In this document: positions 23,686-32,039 of the stretch, piece by piece
Layout: every line of letters starts with the position of its first letter
Position numbering within the stretch: position 1 is the stretch's first letter
Notes under the pieces: model-generated
Seen by the model: only the letters and a program-made list of their open reading frames with translations
The model's database searches: none
What the model was told of the DNA's origin: nothing
DNA from: Pseudonocardiaceae bacterium YIM PH 21723
GTDB lineage: Bacteria > Actinomycetota > Actinomycetes > Mycobacteriales > Pseudonocardiaceae
Direction of reading: 5' to 3'
Assembly: GCA_003600225.1 (NCBI GenBank)
Contig: QZFT01000038.1
Location: 23,076 to 87,075, forward strand
Length of the DNA stretch: 64,000 nucleotides
Made by a program: the position numbers and the translations under genes

Positions 23686-25128
23686 TCAGCCGGATTTCCG
23701 CCCGGTGGATGCCAGGATCCGTTGCGCCTCCTCGCGACCGGCGTGCTCGGCCCAGCCAAGCGGGGTGGCGCCGAACTCGTCGTCGGCAATGGTGGGGTCG
23801 GCTCCGAGCTCCAGTAACACCCGGATCGCGTCGAGGTGCTCCTCGTAGGCGGCCTGGTGCAAGGCCGTCCGCCCGGTGCTGTGGTCCACGTCGAATCCCA
23901 GCTCGGCGAATCGGCGGATCGCGGCCGGGCGGTTCAGCCCCGCCGCCACCGCGACCGCGTCCGGCCTGACTTGAACAGCCAGCCGTACCGTGTCCTCGTC
24001 CGGCTGGACCTCCCGGCCGGCCAGCACATCGGCGACCAACCCGAGCGCGGGATCCAGCTGGACCGGTATCCCGCCGGCGGCCAGCAACCGGTCCACGACC
24101 GCGGTGTTCCCGTTGCCCACCGCCAGCTCCATGGCCCGCAGGCTCGGCGGGACACCATTCTTCAGCAGCAACGCCACCCTGGCCGGCATATCGCGCTCGG
24201 CGGCCCAGTTCAGCTGATCGGCCAGCATCCGTTGTGGTGAGGGATGGGTGACCGCGAACCGGCGATGCCAGGGCCCGCCGTCTCCGGTCCCCAGGCCGGC
24301 CTCGAACAACAGGTGCAGGTGCGAGTCGTCGCGGTCGAACTGGCGGTTGTACAATGCCTGGCTGTCGTTCGGATCCGCCCCAGCGGCCAGCAGCACCATG
24401 GCCAGTTGCTGACCGAACTGGTGCGGCGGCTGATTGGTGCGGTCCTCTCCCCCGCCGAGAGCACCGGTGAGCGCGGTGAACGGCGAGGTCAGACCGTCCC
24501 ACAGATACCCGGAGTTGGGATCGGCGCCGTGCCGCAGCAGCAGGGCCGCACACTCCAGCGTCGACTCGGTATAGCCGGGGTTGGGCAGCCGCGAATAGCA
24601 GGCGTACAGCAGCGGAGGCCAGTCGTGCGGGCCACCGGTCGCGCGCACCAGTTCCGGGTCCTCGCCGAGCATCCGGTGCACCGCGGGTACGTTCCCCGCG
24701 GCGCAAGCGATGAAGATGTCCTGCTCGACCATCTCCGGATCGGTCGCCAGCAGCGTGGCCGCGTCGGCCCAGCGCTGCGGATCATCGGCGCGATAGACCA
24801 GGCAGGCCAGCCGGAGGAACTCCGCCACCCGCTGGTCCCGGGTGCCGACCGGGCCGCCGATCTCCGCCAGGAACGGGGTCCGGGTGTACTCGTGCACCAG
24901 GTCGATGTGTTCCTTGGCCCGCGCCCAGCTGGTGAACCCGTATGACCGGGCCAGCGCCAGCTGCGCCTCGGCCAGCTTGAACTTGGTGCGGTCCACATAA
25001 CCGTGGAAGAACTCGTCGGTGAGCGCCAGCGCCTCGGTGTTCCCCGCGCGCACCCGGGACAACAGGTTCTTGGCCTGCTTCCTGAGCTGCTCCAGGTCGG
25101 GCTTGTCCGGCAGACGACGGGTAGGCAT
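23686..25128 (-). CDS. Ankyrin-repeat protein
   Basis: Soluble protein of 480 residues without signal peptide. N-terminal helical part (QLRKQAKNLLSRVRAGN, residues 14-30; FKLAEAQLALARSYGFTSWARAKEHID) resembles the start of other actinobacterial ankyrin proteins. Ankyrin units are visible in the middle (ECAALLLRHGADPNSG, MVLLAAGADPND) and clearly at the end (TGRTALHQAAYEEHLDAIRVLLELGADPTIADDEFGATPLGWA). AAGGAGG lies 6 bases before ATG 25128. Likely a protein-interaction scaffold. The gene ends 57 bp before the operator region of the SnoaL-like gene, in the same orientation. Confidence 0.85.
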   Translation of the reverse strand: MPTRRLPDKPDLEQLRKQAKNLLSRVRAGNTEALALTDEFFHGYVDRTKFKLAEAQLALARSYGFTSWARAKEHIDLVHEYTRTPFLAEIGGPVGTRDQRVAEFLRLACLVYRADDPQRWADAATLLATDPEMVEQDIFIACAAGNVPAVHRMLGEDPELVRATGGPHDWPPLLYACYSRLPNPGYTESTLECAALLLRHGADPNSGYLWDGLTSPFTALTGALGGGEDRTNQPPHQFGQQLAMVLLAAGADPNDSQALYNRQFDRDDSHLHLLFEAGLGTGDGGPWHRRFAVTHPSPQRMLADQLNWAAERDMPARVALLLKNGVPPSLRAMELAVGNGNTAVVDRLLAAGGIPVQLDPALGLVADVLAGREVQPDEDTVRLAVQVRPDAVAVAAGLNRPAAIRRFAELGFDVDHSTGRTALHQAAYEEHLDAIRVLLELGADPTIADDEFGATPLGWAEHAGREEAQRILASTGRKSG

Positions 25129-25374
25129 GACAGCCTCCTTCTCCAGATGCGCCCGCGTCCGCGTGCTCGGGCCGGAAAAGAAGACTCAATGACTATGACA
25201 GGAAACTGCTATCCGTCAGGTGAGCTCTGCTCTTCCCGCGGACCGGAGGCGTCCTGAGGCGCCTGCGGCCACCATAACAATGCCGACCGACATCGGCCAC
25301 GGAATTAACTCGCGCGCTCACGCGACGACCGTCCCGCACCGATTCTCCAGTCGACACCTGGAGAAGGAGCCCAC

Positions 25375-25947
25375 ATGTGGATCTCCCGCAGGACGATCCT
25401 GATCGCGGCACCGGCCGTCGCACTGCTGGCCGCGTTCGGCGTGGCCGCCGCGTTCACCGATGACACTCCGGCCACCCCGGTCGCGGCGACCAGTTCGACG
25501 GTCACCACCACGACGACCAGCAGCTACCGATCCACATACTCGACCACCAGCAGCAGCCGGAGCCGCACCACTACCAGCGACGACGAGACCACCACGTCCC
25601 GCCGGAGCACAACGCGGACGACGACCAGTACCGGATCCCGGTGGGCCGACGTGCTGCCCGGTGCCTGGAAGGCCTCCCACCCGGCGGGTGGCGACGAGCT
25701 GTACTCGTTCAACGGCAAGAACCGGACGGTGTCGGTCCAGTACTACCCCGGTGGTCTCGGCACCGGGAATCCGCTGAACAACGGCCGTCCGGCGCCGATA
25801 TACAGCTACGACTACAGCGTCAGCGGGAGCACCCTGACCCTCACCAGGGTCAGCACCCGGACCTACCGGAACCTGCGTAGCAGCGGGAACTGCTTTCTGG
25901 CCGACTCCGATGGGGGCAGCATGCGGTTCTGCCGGTACTCGCCTTGA
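25375..25947 (+). CDS. Secreted Ser/Thr-rich protein
   Basis: Exported protein of 190 residues: N-terminal hydrophobic segment (TILIAAPAVALLAAFGVAAAF), a low-complexity Ser/Thr/Arg linker (about 37-83, mostly T and S) and a globular C-terminal domain of about 100 residues with two Cys (WADVLPGAWKASHPAGG, LYSFNGKNRTVSVQYYPGG, SGNCFLADSDGGSMRFCRY). AAGGAG lies 5 bases before ATG 25375. The linker could be glycosylated or span the wall. The C-terminal domain recalls lipocalin-like secreted modules but no family is claimed. The 246-bp gap upstream holds no supported gene. Confidence 0.75.
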   Translation: MWISRRTILIAAPAVALLAAFGVAAAFTDDTPATPVAATSSTVTTTTTSSYRSTYSTTSSSRSRTTTSDDETTTSRRSTTRTTTSTGSRWADVLPGAWKASHPAGGDELYSFNGKNRTVSVQYYPGGLGTGNPLNNGRPAPIYSYDYSVSGSTLTLTRVSTRTYRNLRSSGNCFLADSDGGSMRFCRYSP

Positions 25948-25971
25948 AGGTTGAGTCTGGTTGTTTGGGGA

Positions 25972-26446
25972 AAGACGCTTTGGAGGAGGAGTTGGGCGGG
26001 TGGGGGCGTCTTTCCTGCCGGGGAGTTGGGTGGGGGGCACGCCGGACTGGGCTGCTGGGCTTTGTTTGGGGCCTGATCGCCTCTGGTGCGGATCTGCGCG
26101 TGGCTGGTGGGGCTGCTGTGGCTGTTGGTGTTCTTGTGGGTGAACGGGGTGGGGTTGTTCCACGTTAAAGACGATTTTGGGGCCTGGAATCGTCTTTAAC
26201 GTGGAACAACGCCTTCGTCCACAGTGGACTGGATGCCCGTTTGCCGGGACTCGCCAGGCAATCCGGGCCGTGACCACCACGGACCGTCACCCGAGCCACC
26301 CCCGGACCACGAAGGCCAGCACCACCGGGCATCCCGACCACACCAAGTCACCCCGACCAACCCCAACGGCCGGACAGGCGTGCCCCCACCCAACACGCAG
26401 GCAGGAAAGTCGCGACCCGAAGCCCGTCTCCCCCTCCAAAGCCATC
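25972..26446. repeat. Large imperfect palindrome, family 3 copy A
   Basis: Outer arms (about 25972-26047 with 26372-26446, roughly three quarters identical as inverted copies) enclose a perfect 23-bp inner stem (26154-26176 with 26188-26210, containing GTTAAAGACGATT) and a GTCCACAGTGGAC palindrome just after it. The stretch 26085-26230 is strongly conserved with copy B (39180-39325). It lies between convergent genes. Predicted ORFs inside it are by-products of the repeat. Confidence 0.75.
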
Positions 26447-26484
26447 CTTCGCCAACCCGCCAGACCCGACCCCCACACAGACCA

Positions 26485-26525
26485 AAGGGCGCTTCCCGGG
26501 CGGCGCGTGCCCGGAAAGCGCCCTT
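26485..26525 (-). terminator. Hairpin after M4-M28 peptidase gene
   Basis: 17-bp stem with one mismatch (26485-26501 with 26509-26525), 7-nt loop, 10 bp beyond the stop of the minus-strand peptidase gene, followed on that strand by TGG. A likely terminator. Confidence 0.7.
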
Positions 26526-26535
26526 CAGACGACTA

Positions 26536-28947
26536 CTAGCTGGTCACCGCCATCTTCCAGATCGCGTACGCGATGGCGTCCGCGCTCCGGTCGAGGATGG
26601 TGTTGTTGATGTTGGTCGTGGTGTCGCACGCCGAGTGGTAGCAGGCGTCGTAGGCACCGTTGGCCGTGCCGCCCCACTTCTGGGCCTGGGCGGCGGTCTT
26701 CTTGTAGCTCGCACCGGCGGCGATACCGCTGGTCGCTACGCCACCGCGGCGGAACGACGCGTCATCGGACCGGTTGGCGCCCTCGGTGTTCTCCTCGGCC
26801 GCGACGCCGATGCTCTTGTAGTACTCCACAAAAGCCTGCGCCGAGGGCGTGGTGATGTTGTTGATGAAGTAGCCGCCGTTGGGCGAGCCGACCATGTCGA
26901 AGTTCAGGTAGTCCTTGATCTTCGCCTTGTCCGCCGCCGCCAGCTTGTTGACGTAGAACGTCGAGCCGATCAGGCCCTGCTCCTCGCCGGCCCACCAGGC
27001 GAAACGCAGGTGCCTGGACAGGTTCGGCTTGGTCTGGGCCACGTTCAACGCCACCTCGAGGATGCTCGCCGAGCCGCTGCCGTTGTCGTTGATCCCCGGA
27101 CCGGCCTGCACGCTGTCCGAGTGCGCGCCCAGCATCAGCACGTTGTTCTCGTCCCCACCGGGGAAGTCCGCGATCAGGTTCTGCGAACCGGCGCGGCAGG
27201 TGGTGCAGTCCTGCCGGGCGGTGGTCCACCCGGCGGCCTTCAGCTTGCCCTCGATGTAGTCGACGGTGGCCTTGTGACCGGCGCTGCCGGACAGCCGGTT
27301 GCCACCGGATGCCCCGCTCTGCAGCGTGGTCAGGTGGGCCTTCACATTGTCCACACTGATATCCGGGGCGGCAGCCGCACCACCCAACGCGCAGGTGGCT
27401 TCACCGGACTGCGCCGGGACCTTGATCGCGTCGAACGCGGCCTTGGCGGCGTTGAACTCCTCGCAGGAGCCGGGGAAGGTGTCCTTCGCGGCCTGCAGCA
27501 TGGCCTTGCGGCCGTTGGCGTAGTTCCAGCTGGAGGTCTTGCGCTGCAGCCCGGCCAGGAACAGCTGGCCCGCCTTCTTGACGCCGATGCCGGCGAACTG
27601 GGTACCGGCGCTGCAGAAGGCCGCCGCCGGCTTACCGGCCGGGTTGCTGCCCTCGGACAGGGCGTAGAACCACAGGTTCTGCGGACCGGCCGAGTAGTGC
27701 ACGTCCAGGTTGCCGATGGTCGAGGACCAGCAGTTCGGCGACTTGCCGTCGGACTTCGGGTCGTACATGTTGCGCAGCGGCTTGCCGTTGCCGTAGATGT
27801 CGACCTGCTCGCCGACCAGGAAGTCGGGGGTGTCCACGGCGTTGTTCGCGTAGTGCTCGGTGAGCGCGCCGAAGATGTCACCGGTGGACTCGTTCATGCC
27901 GCCGGCCTCACCGCCGCCGCCACCGCCGGAACCGGAGAACTGGAAGATGCCGTGGCCGAACTCGTGGCCGACGACATCCATCGAGGTGAGCTGCTTGGTA
28001 CCCGGCTGGTTGTGGCCGAACTGCGCGTTCGAGCCGTTCCAGTAGGCGTTGACCGCGTTCAGGTTGACGTAGGCCGGGTAGTTCTGGCCCTTGCCGTTCA
28101 CGCCGTCGCGGCCGAACCACTCCTTCAGCATGGAGATCTCACGCTGGCCGGAGTAGTAGGCGTCCACGCAGGCGGTTTCCAGGTCGGTACCCGACCCGTT
28201 GCCCCAGGTGTCGGTCGCCTTCTTGTACGGCTGACCGTTGACCGGGCCGCAGGACAGACCCTTGCGGGTCGCGTCGACCATCGAGTACTGGCCACCGGAG
28301 TTGGTGGTCTCGATGGTGACGGTGCCCTCGTTGTTGCCCTTGCCCTCGCCGGCCTTGACCTCGTCCTCGGTGCCGAGGACCTGGCCGGACACCGCGTCGA
28401 CCCACACGTGCAGCTTGGTGGGGTCGGCGCCCTTGGTGCCGGTGACGACGCTCTCCCAGGCCAGGGCCTGCTTGCCCTCCAGGGCGTAGACCACCAGTTC
28501 CGGCGCGGTGGCGCCGTCCACGGTTCCGACCTGGCCGCGCGCGGTCCCCAGGGCCTGCAGGGCTGAGACCTTGGGCGCCGTGTCGACGTTGATCGGGTTC
28601 GTGTTGGCCACCTGCACGTCGGTGACCGTGCCGTCCGGGCGCGCGACGACGACCGAGTCGCCACCGACCACCCGCAGGTTCTTGAACTTCTTCTGGTAGC
28701 TGACGTACTGCAGGCCCGCGGGGCCGCCCAGCACGTTCTGCCGCTGTACGGATTCGTCCTCGGTGAGCCGCATTTTCGCGGTGAAACCTGAAGCGAGGGC
28801 ATCGGCGGAGGCGACCGCCTTCTCGGCTGAAATACCGCTCTGTGCTCCTGACGGATCCGCGGTCACAGTCGTGACCACGCCGGTTGCCGCACCGATGACC
28901 GTCAGGGAACACAGCAGAGCGGCACCCAGCGTGAGTTTCCTTCTCAC
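26536..28947 (-). CDS. Secreted two-domain peptidase: M4 (thermolysin) fused to M28 (aminopeptidase)
   Basis: Exported protein of 803 residues. Signal peptide and FTP/PepSY-type propeptide (about 30-215), then an M4 thermolysin domain with zinc motif HEFGH (about 328-332) and NESTGDIFG about 25 residues later supplying the third ligand. A linker at about 510-545 leads to an M28 di-zinc peptidase domain: GAHSD (His609, Asp611), GINDNGSG (Asp621), AGEEQG (Glu655, Glu656), Asp684 in NFDMVG and His771 in CYHSACD. All catalytic ligands of both domains are present. GTG 28947 follows AAAGGAG by 8 bases. One secreted polypeptide would carry an endopeptidase and an aminopeptidase. Monocistronic. Confidence 0.88.
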   Translation of the reverse strand: MRRKLTLGAALLCSLTVIGAATGVVTTVTADPSGAQSGISAEKAVASADALASGFTAKMRLTEDESVQRQNVLGGPAGLQYVSYQKKFKNLRVVGGDSVVVARPDGTVTDVQVANTNPINVDTAPKVSALQALGTARGQVGTVDGATAPELVVYALEGKQALAWESVVTGTKGADPTKLHVWVDAVSGQVLGTEDEVKAGEGKGNNEGTVTIETTNSGGQYSMVDATRKGLSCGPVNGQPYKKATDTWGNGSGTDLETACVDAYYSGQREISMLKEWFGRDGVNGKGQNYPAYVNLNAVNAYWNGSNAQFGHNQPGTKQLTSMDVVGHEFGHGIFQFSGSGGGGGGEAGGMNESTGDIFGALTEHYANNAVDTPDFLVGEQVDIYGNGKPLRNMYDPKSDGKSPNCWSSTIGNLDVHYSAGPQNLWFYALSEGSNPAGKPAAAFCSAGTQFAGIGVKKAGQLFLAGLQRKTSSWNYANGRKAMLQAAKDTFPGSCEEFNAAKAAFDAIKVPAQSGEATCALGGAAAAPDISVDNVKAHLTTLQSGASGGNRLSGSAGHKATVDYIEGKLKAAGWTTARQDCTTCRAGSQNLIADFPGGDENNVLMLGAHSDSVQAGPGINDNGSGSASILEVALNVAQTKPNLSRHLRFAWWAGEEQGLIGSTFYVNKLAAADKAKIKDYLNFDMVGSPNGGYFINNITTPSAQAFVEYYKSIGVAAEENTEGANRSDDASFRRGGVATSGIAAGASYKKTAAQAQKWGGTANGAYDACYHSACDTTTNINNTILDRSADAIAYAIWKMAVTS

Positions 28948-29172
28948 GTGAGCACTCCTTTGAGCTGTGCAAATCATCAAGTGCGAGAAGGTTAGGTCTC
29001 ATATGCCGAGATGGGAATAGGTCGGGCGGTATCGCCCATTCAATGACCGGCTCCACCAAAAAGGCGCGATTCGAGCATTACGCCGGTGAAATCCCGGTTT
29101 GGCGCCTTGACGGATCACCCGATCGGCCCTGTTCAACACGCATCGAGTGGTTGCATCGCCGCAGAAAACAGC

Positions 29173-29213
29173 AGGATGGCCGCATAGCATTCACTCAGCT
29201 ATGCGGCCGTCCT
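29173..29213 (-). terminator. Hairpin after PiT operon
   Basis: 16-bp stem with one G-T type mismatch (29173-29188 with 29198-29213) and a 9-nt loop, 11 bp beyond the stop of the small membrane protein on the minus strand. The AT-containing stem (GCATAGC) differs from other hairpins in the window. Confidence 0.72.
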
Positions 29214-29223
29214 TGAATTCAAC

Positions 29224-29442
29224 TTATTTGGCGACGATCAAATAGAGCCCGTACAGAATGATCAGCGCGCAGACGGCCAGTGCCGCGATCGACAGACCAC
29301 GCTGCCCGCCGGTGGCGGTCGCGCCGTTCTCCCGATCACCCAGCAGGCCGGACATGCCGAAGGAGTACAGCGAGGTGACCAGCACCGAGGCCACCAGTCC
29401 GACGAGCGCCACCAACCCGAGTCCTGCCCAGTCGACGGTCAT
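29224..29442 (-). CDS. Small membrane protein coupled to phosphate permease
   Basis: Protein of 72 residues with two hydrophobic helices (GLGLVALVGLVASVLVTSLYSF and LSIAALAVCALIILYGLYLIV) joined by a short polar loop. Its ATG overlaps the permease stop (ATGA), so it is translationally coupled. Such small two-helix proteins accompany PiT permeases in many actinobacteria and may be a subunit or assembly factor; this is inference. Confidence 0.75.
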   Translation of the reverse strand: MTVDWAGLGLVALVGLVASVLVTSLYSFGMSGLLGDRENGATATGGQRGLSIAALAVCALIILYGLYLIVAK

Positions 29443-30551
29443 GCCGGCACCACCTCCGGGGTGTTGATGTTGGTGGAGTCCACGGTGTTCCGCCGCGAGG
29501 CCAGGTAGATCAGGCCGGAGATGACGATCAGCGCCACCGCGACCAGCGTGGTCCCGGCCGGGCCGGAGCTCGCCACCTCACTGGCGATCGCACCCATCAC
29601 CGCGGCGGCGGGCAGCGTGAGCAGCCAGGCGATGACCATTCGACCGGCCACGCTCCACCGGACGTTCCCGTTGTCCTTGCCCAGGCCGGAGCCGATCACA
29701 CTGCCCGAGGCCACGTGCGTGGTGGACAGGGCGAACCCGACGTGCGACGAGGCCAGGATGACCGCCGCCGCGCTGGTCTCCGCCGCGAACCCCTGCGGGG
29801 AGTCCACCTCGGTGACCTTGTGGCCCAGGGTGCGAATGATCCGCCAGCCACCCATGTAGGTGCCGCCGGCGATCGCCAGGCCCGCGGTCAGCACGACCCA
29901 CCACGGCGGCGCCGAGCCGGCAGCGAGGGAGCCGGTCGAGATCAGCGTGAGGGTGATGATGCCCATGGTCTTCTGGGCGTCGTTGGTGCCGTGGGCCAGC
30001 GACAACAGCGAGGCGGACAGCACCTGGCCGTGCCGGAAGCGACGGCGACGCTGTTCCTCGTTGATCCGACCGGTGATGCGGTAGGTCAGGTAGGTGGCCA
30101 CCAGGGCGATCAGCCCGGCGATCACCGGTGAGGCCACCGCGGGCACCAGTACCTTCTGCACCACGGTGCCGAAGTGCACGGCCCCGGATCCGGCAGCCAC
30201 CCACGTGGCGCCGATCAGGCCACCGAACAGCGCGTGCGAGGAGCTGGACGGGAGGCCGAAGTACCAGGTGGCCAGGTTCCAGACGATCGCACCGACCAGC
30301 CCGCCGAAGACGATGGCAGGGGTGATCTTCAATTCGTCGACGATGCCGCCGGAGATGGTCTTGGCGACCTCTACCGACAGGAAAGCACCGATGAGATTCA
30401 ATGCCGCCGAGATGGCCACGGCTACCTTGGGCCGCAGCGCACCGGTGGCAATGGAGGTGGCCATCGCGTTGGCCGTGTCATGAAATCCGTTGGTGAAGTC
30501 GAATGCCAGTGCCGTGATGATGACCATCAGCACCAGGAATGAGATCTCCAC
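29439..30551 (-). CDS. pit: PiT-family inorganic phosphate transporter
   Basis: Permease of 370 residues of the PiT/PHO-4 family, which imports phosphate (as a metal complex) by ion gradient. Both inverted halves show the signature: FDFTNGFHDTANAMATSIATGAL at about 18-40 and SLAHGTNDAQKTMGIITL at about 185-200, plus GLPSSSSHALFGG and ALSTTHVASGSV. Around ten membrane helices. The upstream region contains GTTCACGG-like words on the minus strand near 30690 that could belong to a PhoP box, but no clear direct repeat. Operon with the small membrane protein. Confidence 0.92.
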   Translation of the reverse strand: MEISFLVLMVIITALAFDFTNGFHDTANAMATSIATGALRPKVAVAISAALNLIGAFLSVEVAKTISGGIVDELKITPAIVFGGLVGAIVWNLATWYFGLPSSSSHALFGGLIGATWVAAGSGAVHFGTVVQKVLVPAVASPVIAGLIALVATYLTYRITGRINEEQRRRRFRHGQVLSASLLSLAHGTNDAQKTMGIITLTLISTGSLAAGSAPPWWVVLTAGLAIAGGTYMGGWRIIRTLGHKVTEVDSPQGFAAETSAAAVILASSHVGFALSTTHVASGSVIGSGLGKDNGNVRWSVAGRMVIAWLLTLPAAAVMGAIASEVASSGPAGTTLVAVALIVISGLIYLASRRNTVDSTNINTPEVVPA

Positions 30552-30909
30552 GCAACACCTCCCCGTAGGTTCGCGTTACCCCAACGACGGTACGCCGATG
30601 ATCAACTTCAGCTGTCACGATCAAGTTGCAAGTTTCCGAACTTCACCCGGCACCGCGACGAACACGCGGAAACCTCGCGTCCGTGAACAGTCTGTGCACG
30701 CGACCGGCAGTTTCGCATGATCAATTCACGCCTTCAGTGAGCAACCCCTCTAGATCAACTGGGCGACGGTGAAGATCACTACCTGAGGTGATCTTCCGGG
30801 TTCATGATCACTAAGCGCTCCGGTTGCCGGGTCCACCCTGCGGAACGAGCATCCTTGGAAGTGTTGATCGACTTTCTCGGAGCAGCACGGTATTGGAGGT
30901 TCAACGTTC
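30552..30909. other. Divergent promoter region, no gene
   Basis: About 360 bp between the PiT operon and a small secreted-protein gene. AT-richer stretch at 30600-30660 probably holds the promoters. No ORF with a ribosome site was found. Confidence 0.5.
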
Positions 30910-31233
30910 ATGACTCGACGACTGGCAACCCTCCTCGGCATCGTGGCCGTCGGCACCCTGTTGGGTGCGACGCCGGCCCTCGCCGACGGCATCACCAACA
31001 ATGACGCGATCATCTCGCAGCTGAACCCCACCGGCACCGGCATCCCGCTCTGCTTCGGCCCCAACGGCATCCCCGGTGGCGGAGTCAGCGCGCTCGGCAA
31101 CTGGAACGCCAACGCCGGAGCCGTGATGTTGCAGCAGGTGGCTCAGCTGCACGGCAGCCAGCACGACGTGTACAACATCGCGTCGCAGGGCAATGTGATC
31201 ACCGACGGTACGCACTACTGCTTGCAGGGCTGA
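30910..31233 (+). CDS. Small secreted protein
   Basis: Exported protein of 107 residues: signal peptide LATLLGIVAVGTLLGATPALA, mature part rich in Asn, Gly and Ile (DGITNNDAIISQLNPTG, LCFGPNGIPGGGV, LGNWNANAGAV) with two Cys, probably disulfide linked. GGAGG lies 11 bases before ATG 30910. It ends in a strong hairpin facing the convergent L,D-transpeptidase. No family recognised; the size and Asn/Gly bias recall small surface proteins of sporulating actinobacteria but no chaplin motif is present. Confidence 0.65.
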   Translation: MTRRLATLLGIVAVGTLLGATPALADGITNNDAIISQLNPTGTGIPLCFGPNGIPGGGVSALGNWNANAGAVMLQQVAQLHGSQHDVYNIASQGNVITDGTHYCLQG

Positions 31234-31251
31234 TCCCCCGTTAAACGTCAA

Positions 31252-31288
31252 ATCGGCCCGTCCGACAGCCACAGCCGGACGGGCCGAT
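31252..31288. terminator. Bidirectional hairpin between small secreted protein and L,D-transpeptidase
   Basis: Perfect 13-bp GC-rich stem (31252-31264 with 31276-31288), 11-nt loop, 19 bp after the stop of the plus-strand gene and 51 bp beyond the minus-strand gene end. Confidence 0.7.
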
Positions 31289-31339
31289 CCTGACAGCACA
31301 GTGTGTGTTACTGCACGGTATTACTGCGCAGGCACCAGA

Positions 31340-31861
31340 TTAGCCTTGTTGCACGATCTGAACAGAGTCTCCGACCTGCAAATAATTGAAGAAGGCCTCC
31401 GCGTTCGCGGGCTCCAGGTGCACGCAGCCGTGCGAGAGCCAGTCGACCCGGCCCTGGTGGAACGCGTGACCCTGATTGGTGAAGTAGACCGAGTTCTTCA
31501 TCGGAGCATTGAATTCCTTGCTCCAGTCGTCCTTCACCTTGCGCTTGACCGAGAAGATTCCGGTCGGGGTGGCGGTCTCCGGGCTGGGAGCGCCCGCGGA
31601 CATCTCCACCGCCTGGTACGGCACGCCGTTGTTGACCAGCATCGCCGTGCCGAAGCCTGTGCTCCGCATGATCACGCAGGCTCTGACGGTCGGTGCACAC
31701 GGCATCGTCACGGCGTTCACCGCCGGGGCCGCGGCCGGGGCCGCCTGCGACACAGTCGGCAGACTCGGAACCGGATCAGCGCTGGCGGTCGCCGCGAAAG
31801 TACCTGCTGCCGCCATGGCCAGCACGATGGCCGCCACGACCAACAGCTTCTTTCCACGCAT
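31340..31861 (-). CDS. L,D-transpeptidase (YkuD domain)
   Basis: Exported enzyme of 173 residues that makes 3-3 peptidoglycan cross-links or anchors proteins to the wall. Signal peptide LLVVAAIVLAMAAAGTFAATASA, an Ala/Pro linker, then a minimal YkuD domain with TPTGIFSV, the AFHQG histidine segment and the catalytic SHGCVHLEPANAEAFFNYL (Cys about 146). It lacks the Ig-like and lipoprotein domains of the larger mycobacterial Ldt enzymes. Start ATG 31861 follows AAAGGAG by about 5 bases. Divergent from the O-antigen-ligase-like gene. Confidence 0.9.
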   Translation of the reverse strand: MRGKKLLVVAAIVLAMAAAGTFAATASADPVPSLPTVSQAAPAAAPAVNAVTMPCAPTVRACVIMRSTGFGTAMLVNNGVPYQAVEMSAGAPSPETATPTGIFSVKRKVKDDWSKEFNAPMKNSVYFTNQGHAFHQGRVDWLSHGCVHLEPANAEAFFNYLQVGDSVQIVQQG

Positions 31862-32039
31862 GGGTTTTCACTCCTTTCCTCTACTCGAGCGGTTCCCCAG
31901 GCAGTCTGATCTTGCCGGACCGCCCGTTAACCCGATCGGGCCGGGGTCATTACTCCGAAAGGGGTCTCGTCGGCAACGTGACCACTGGTGCTTGCCTGTT
32001 CGTCTCATGTTGGACACATGCGGCAGGGACGGTAGGCAC

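Noticed and set aside
25189..25257. 22-codon ORF MTMTGNCYPSG... upstream of the Ser/Thr-rich protein gene
   Set aside because: No clear ribosome site, and the region lacks a terminator or other support.
30660..30710. PhoP box upstream of the PiT transporter
   Set aside because: Only isolated GTTCACGG-like words were seen, not the clear 11-bp direct repeats needed.
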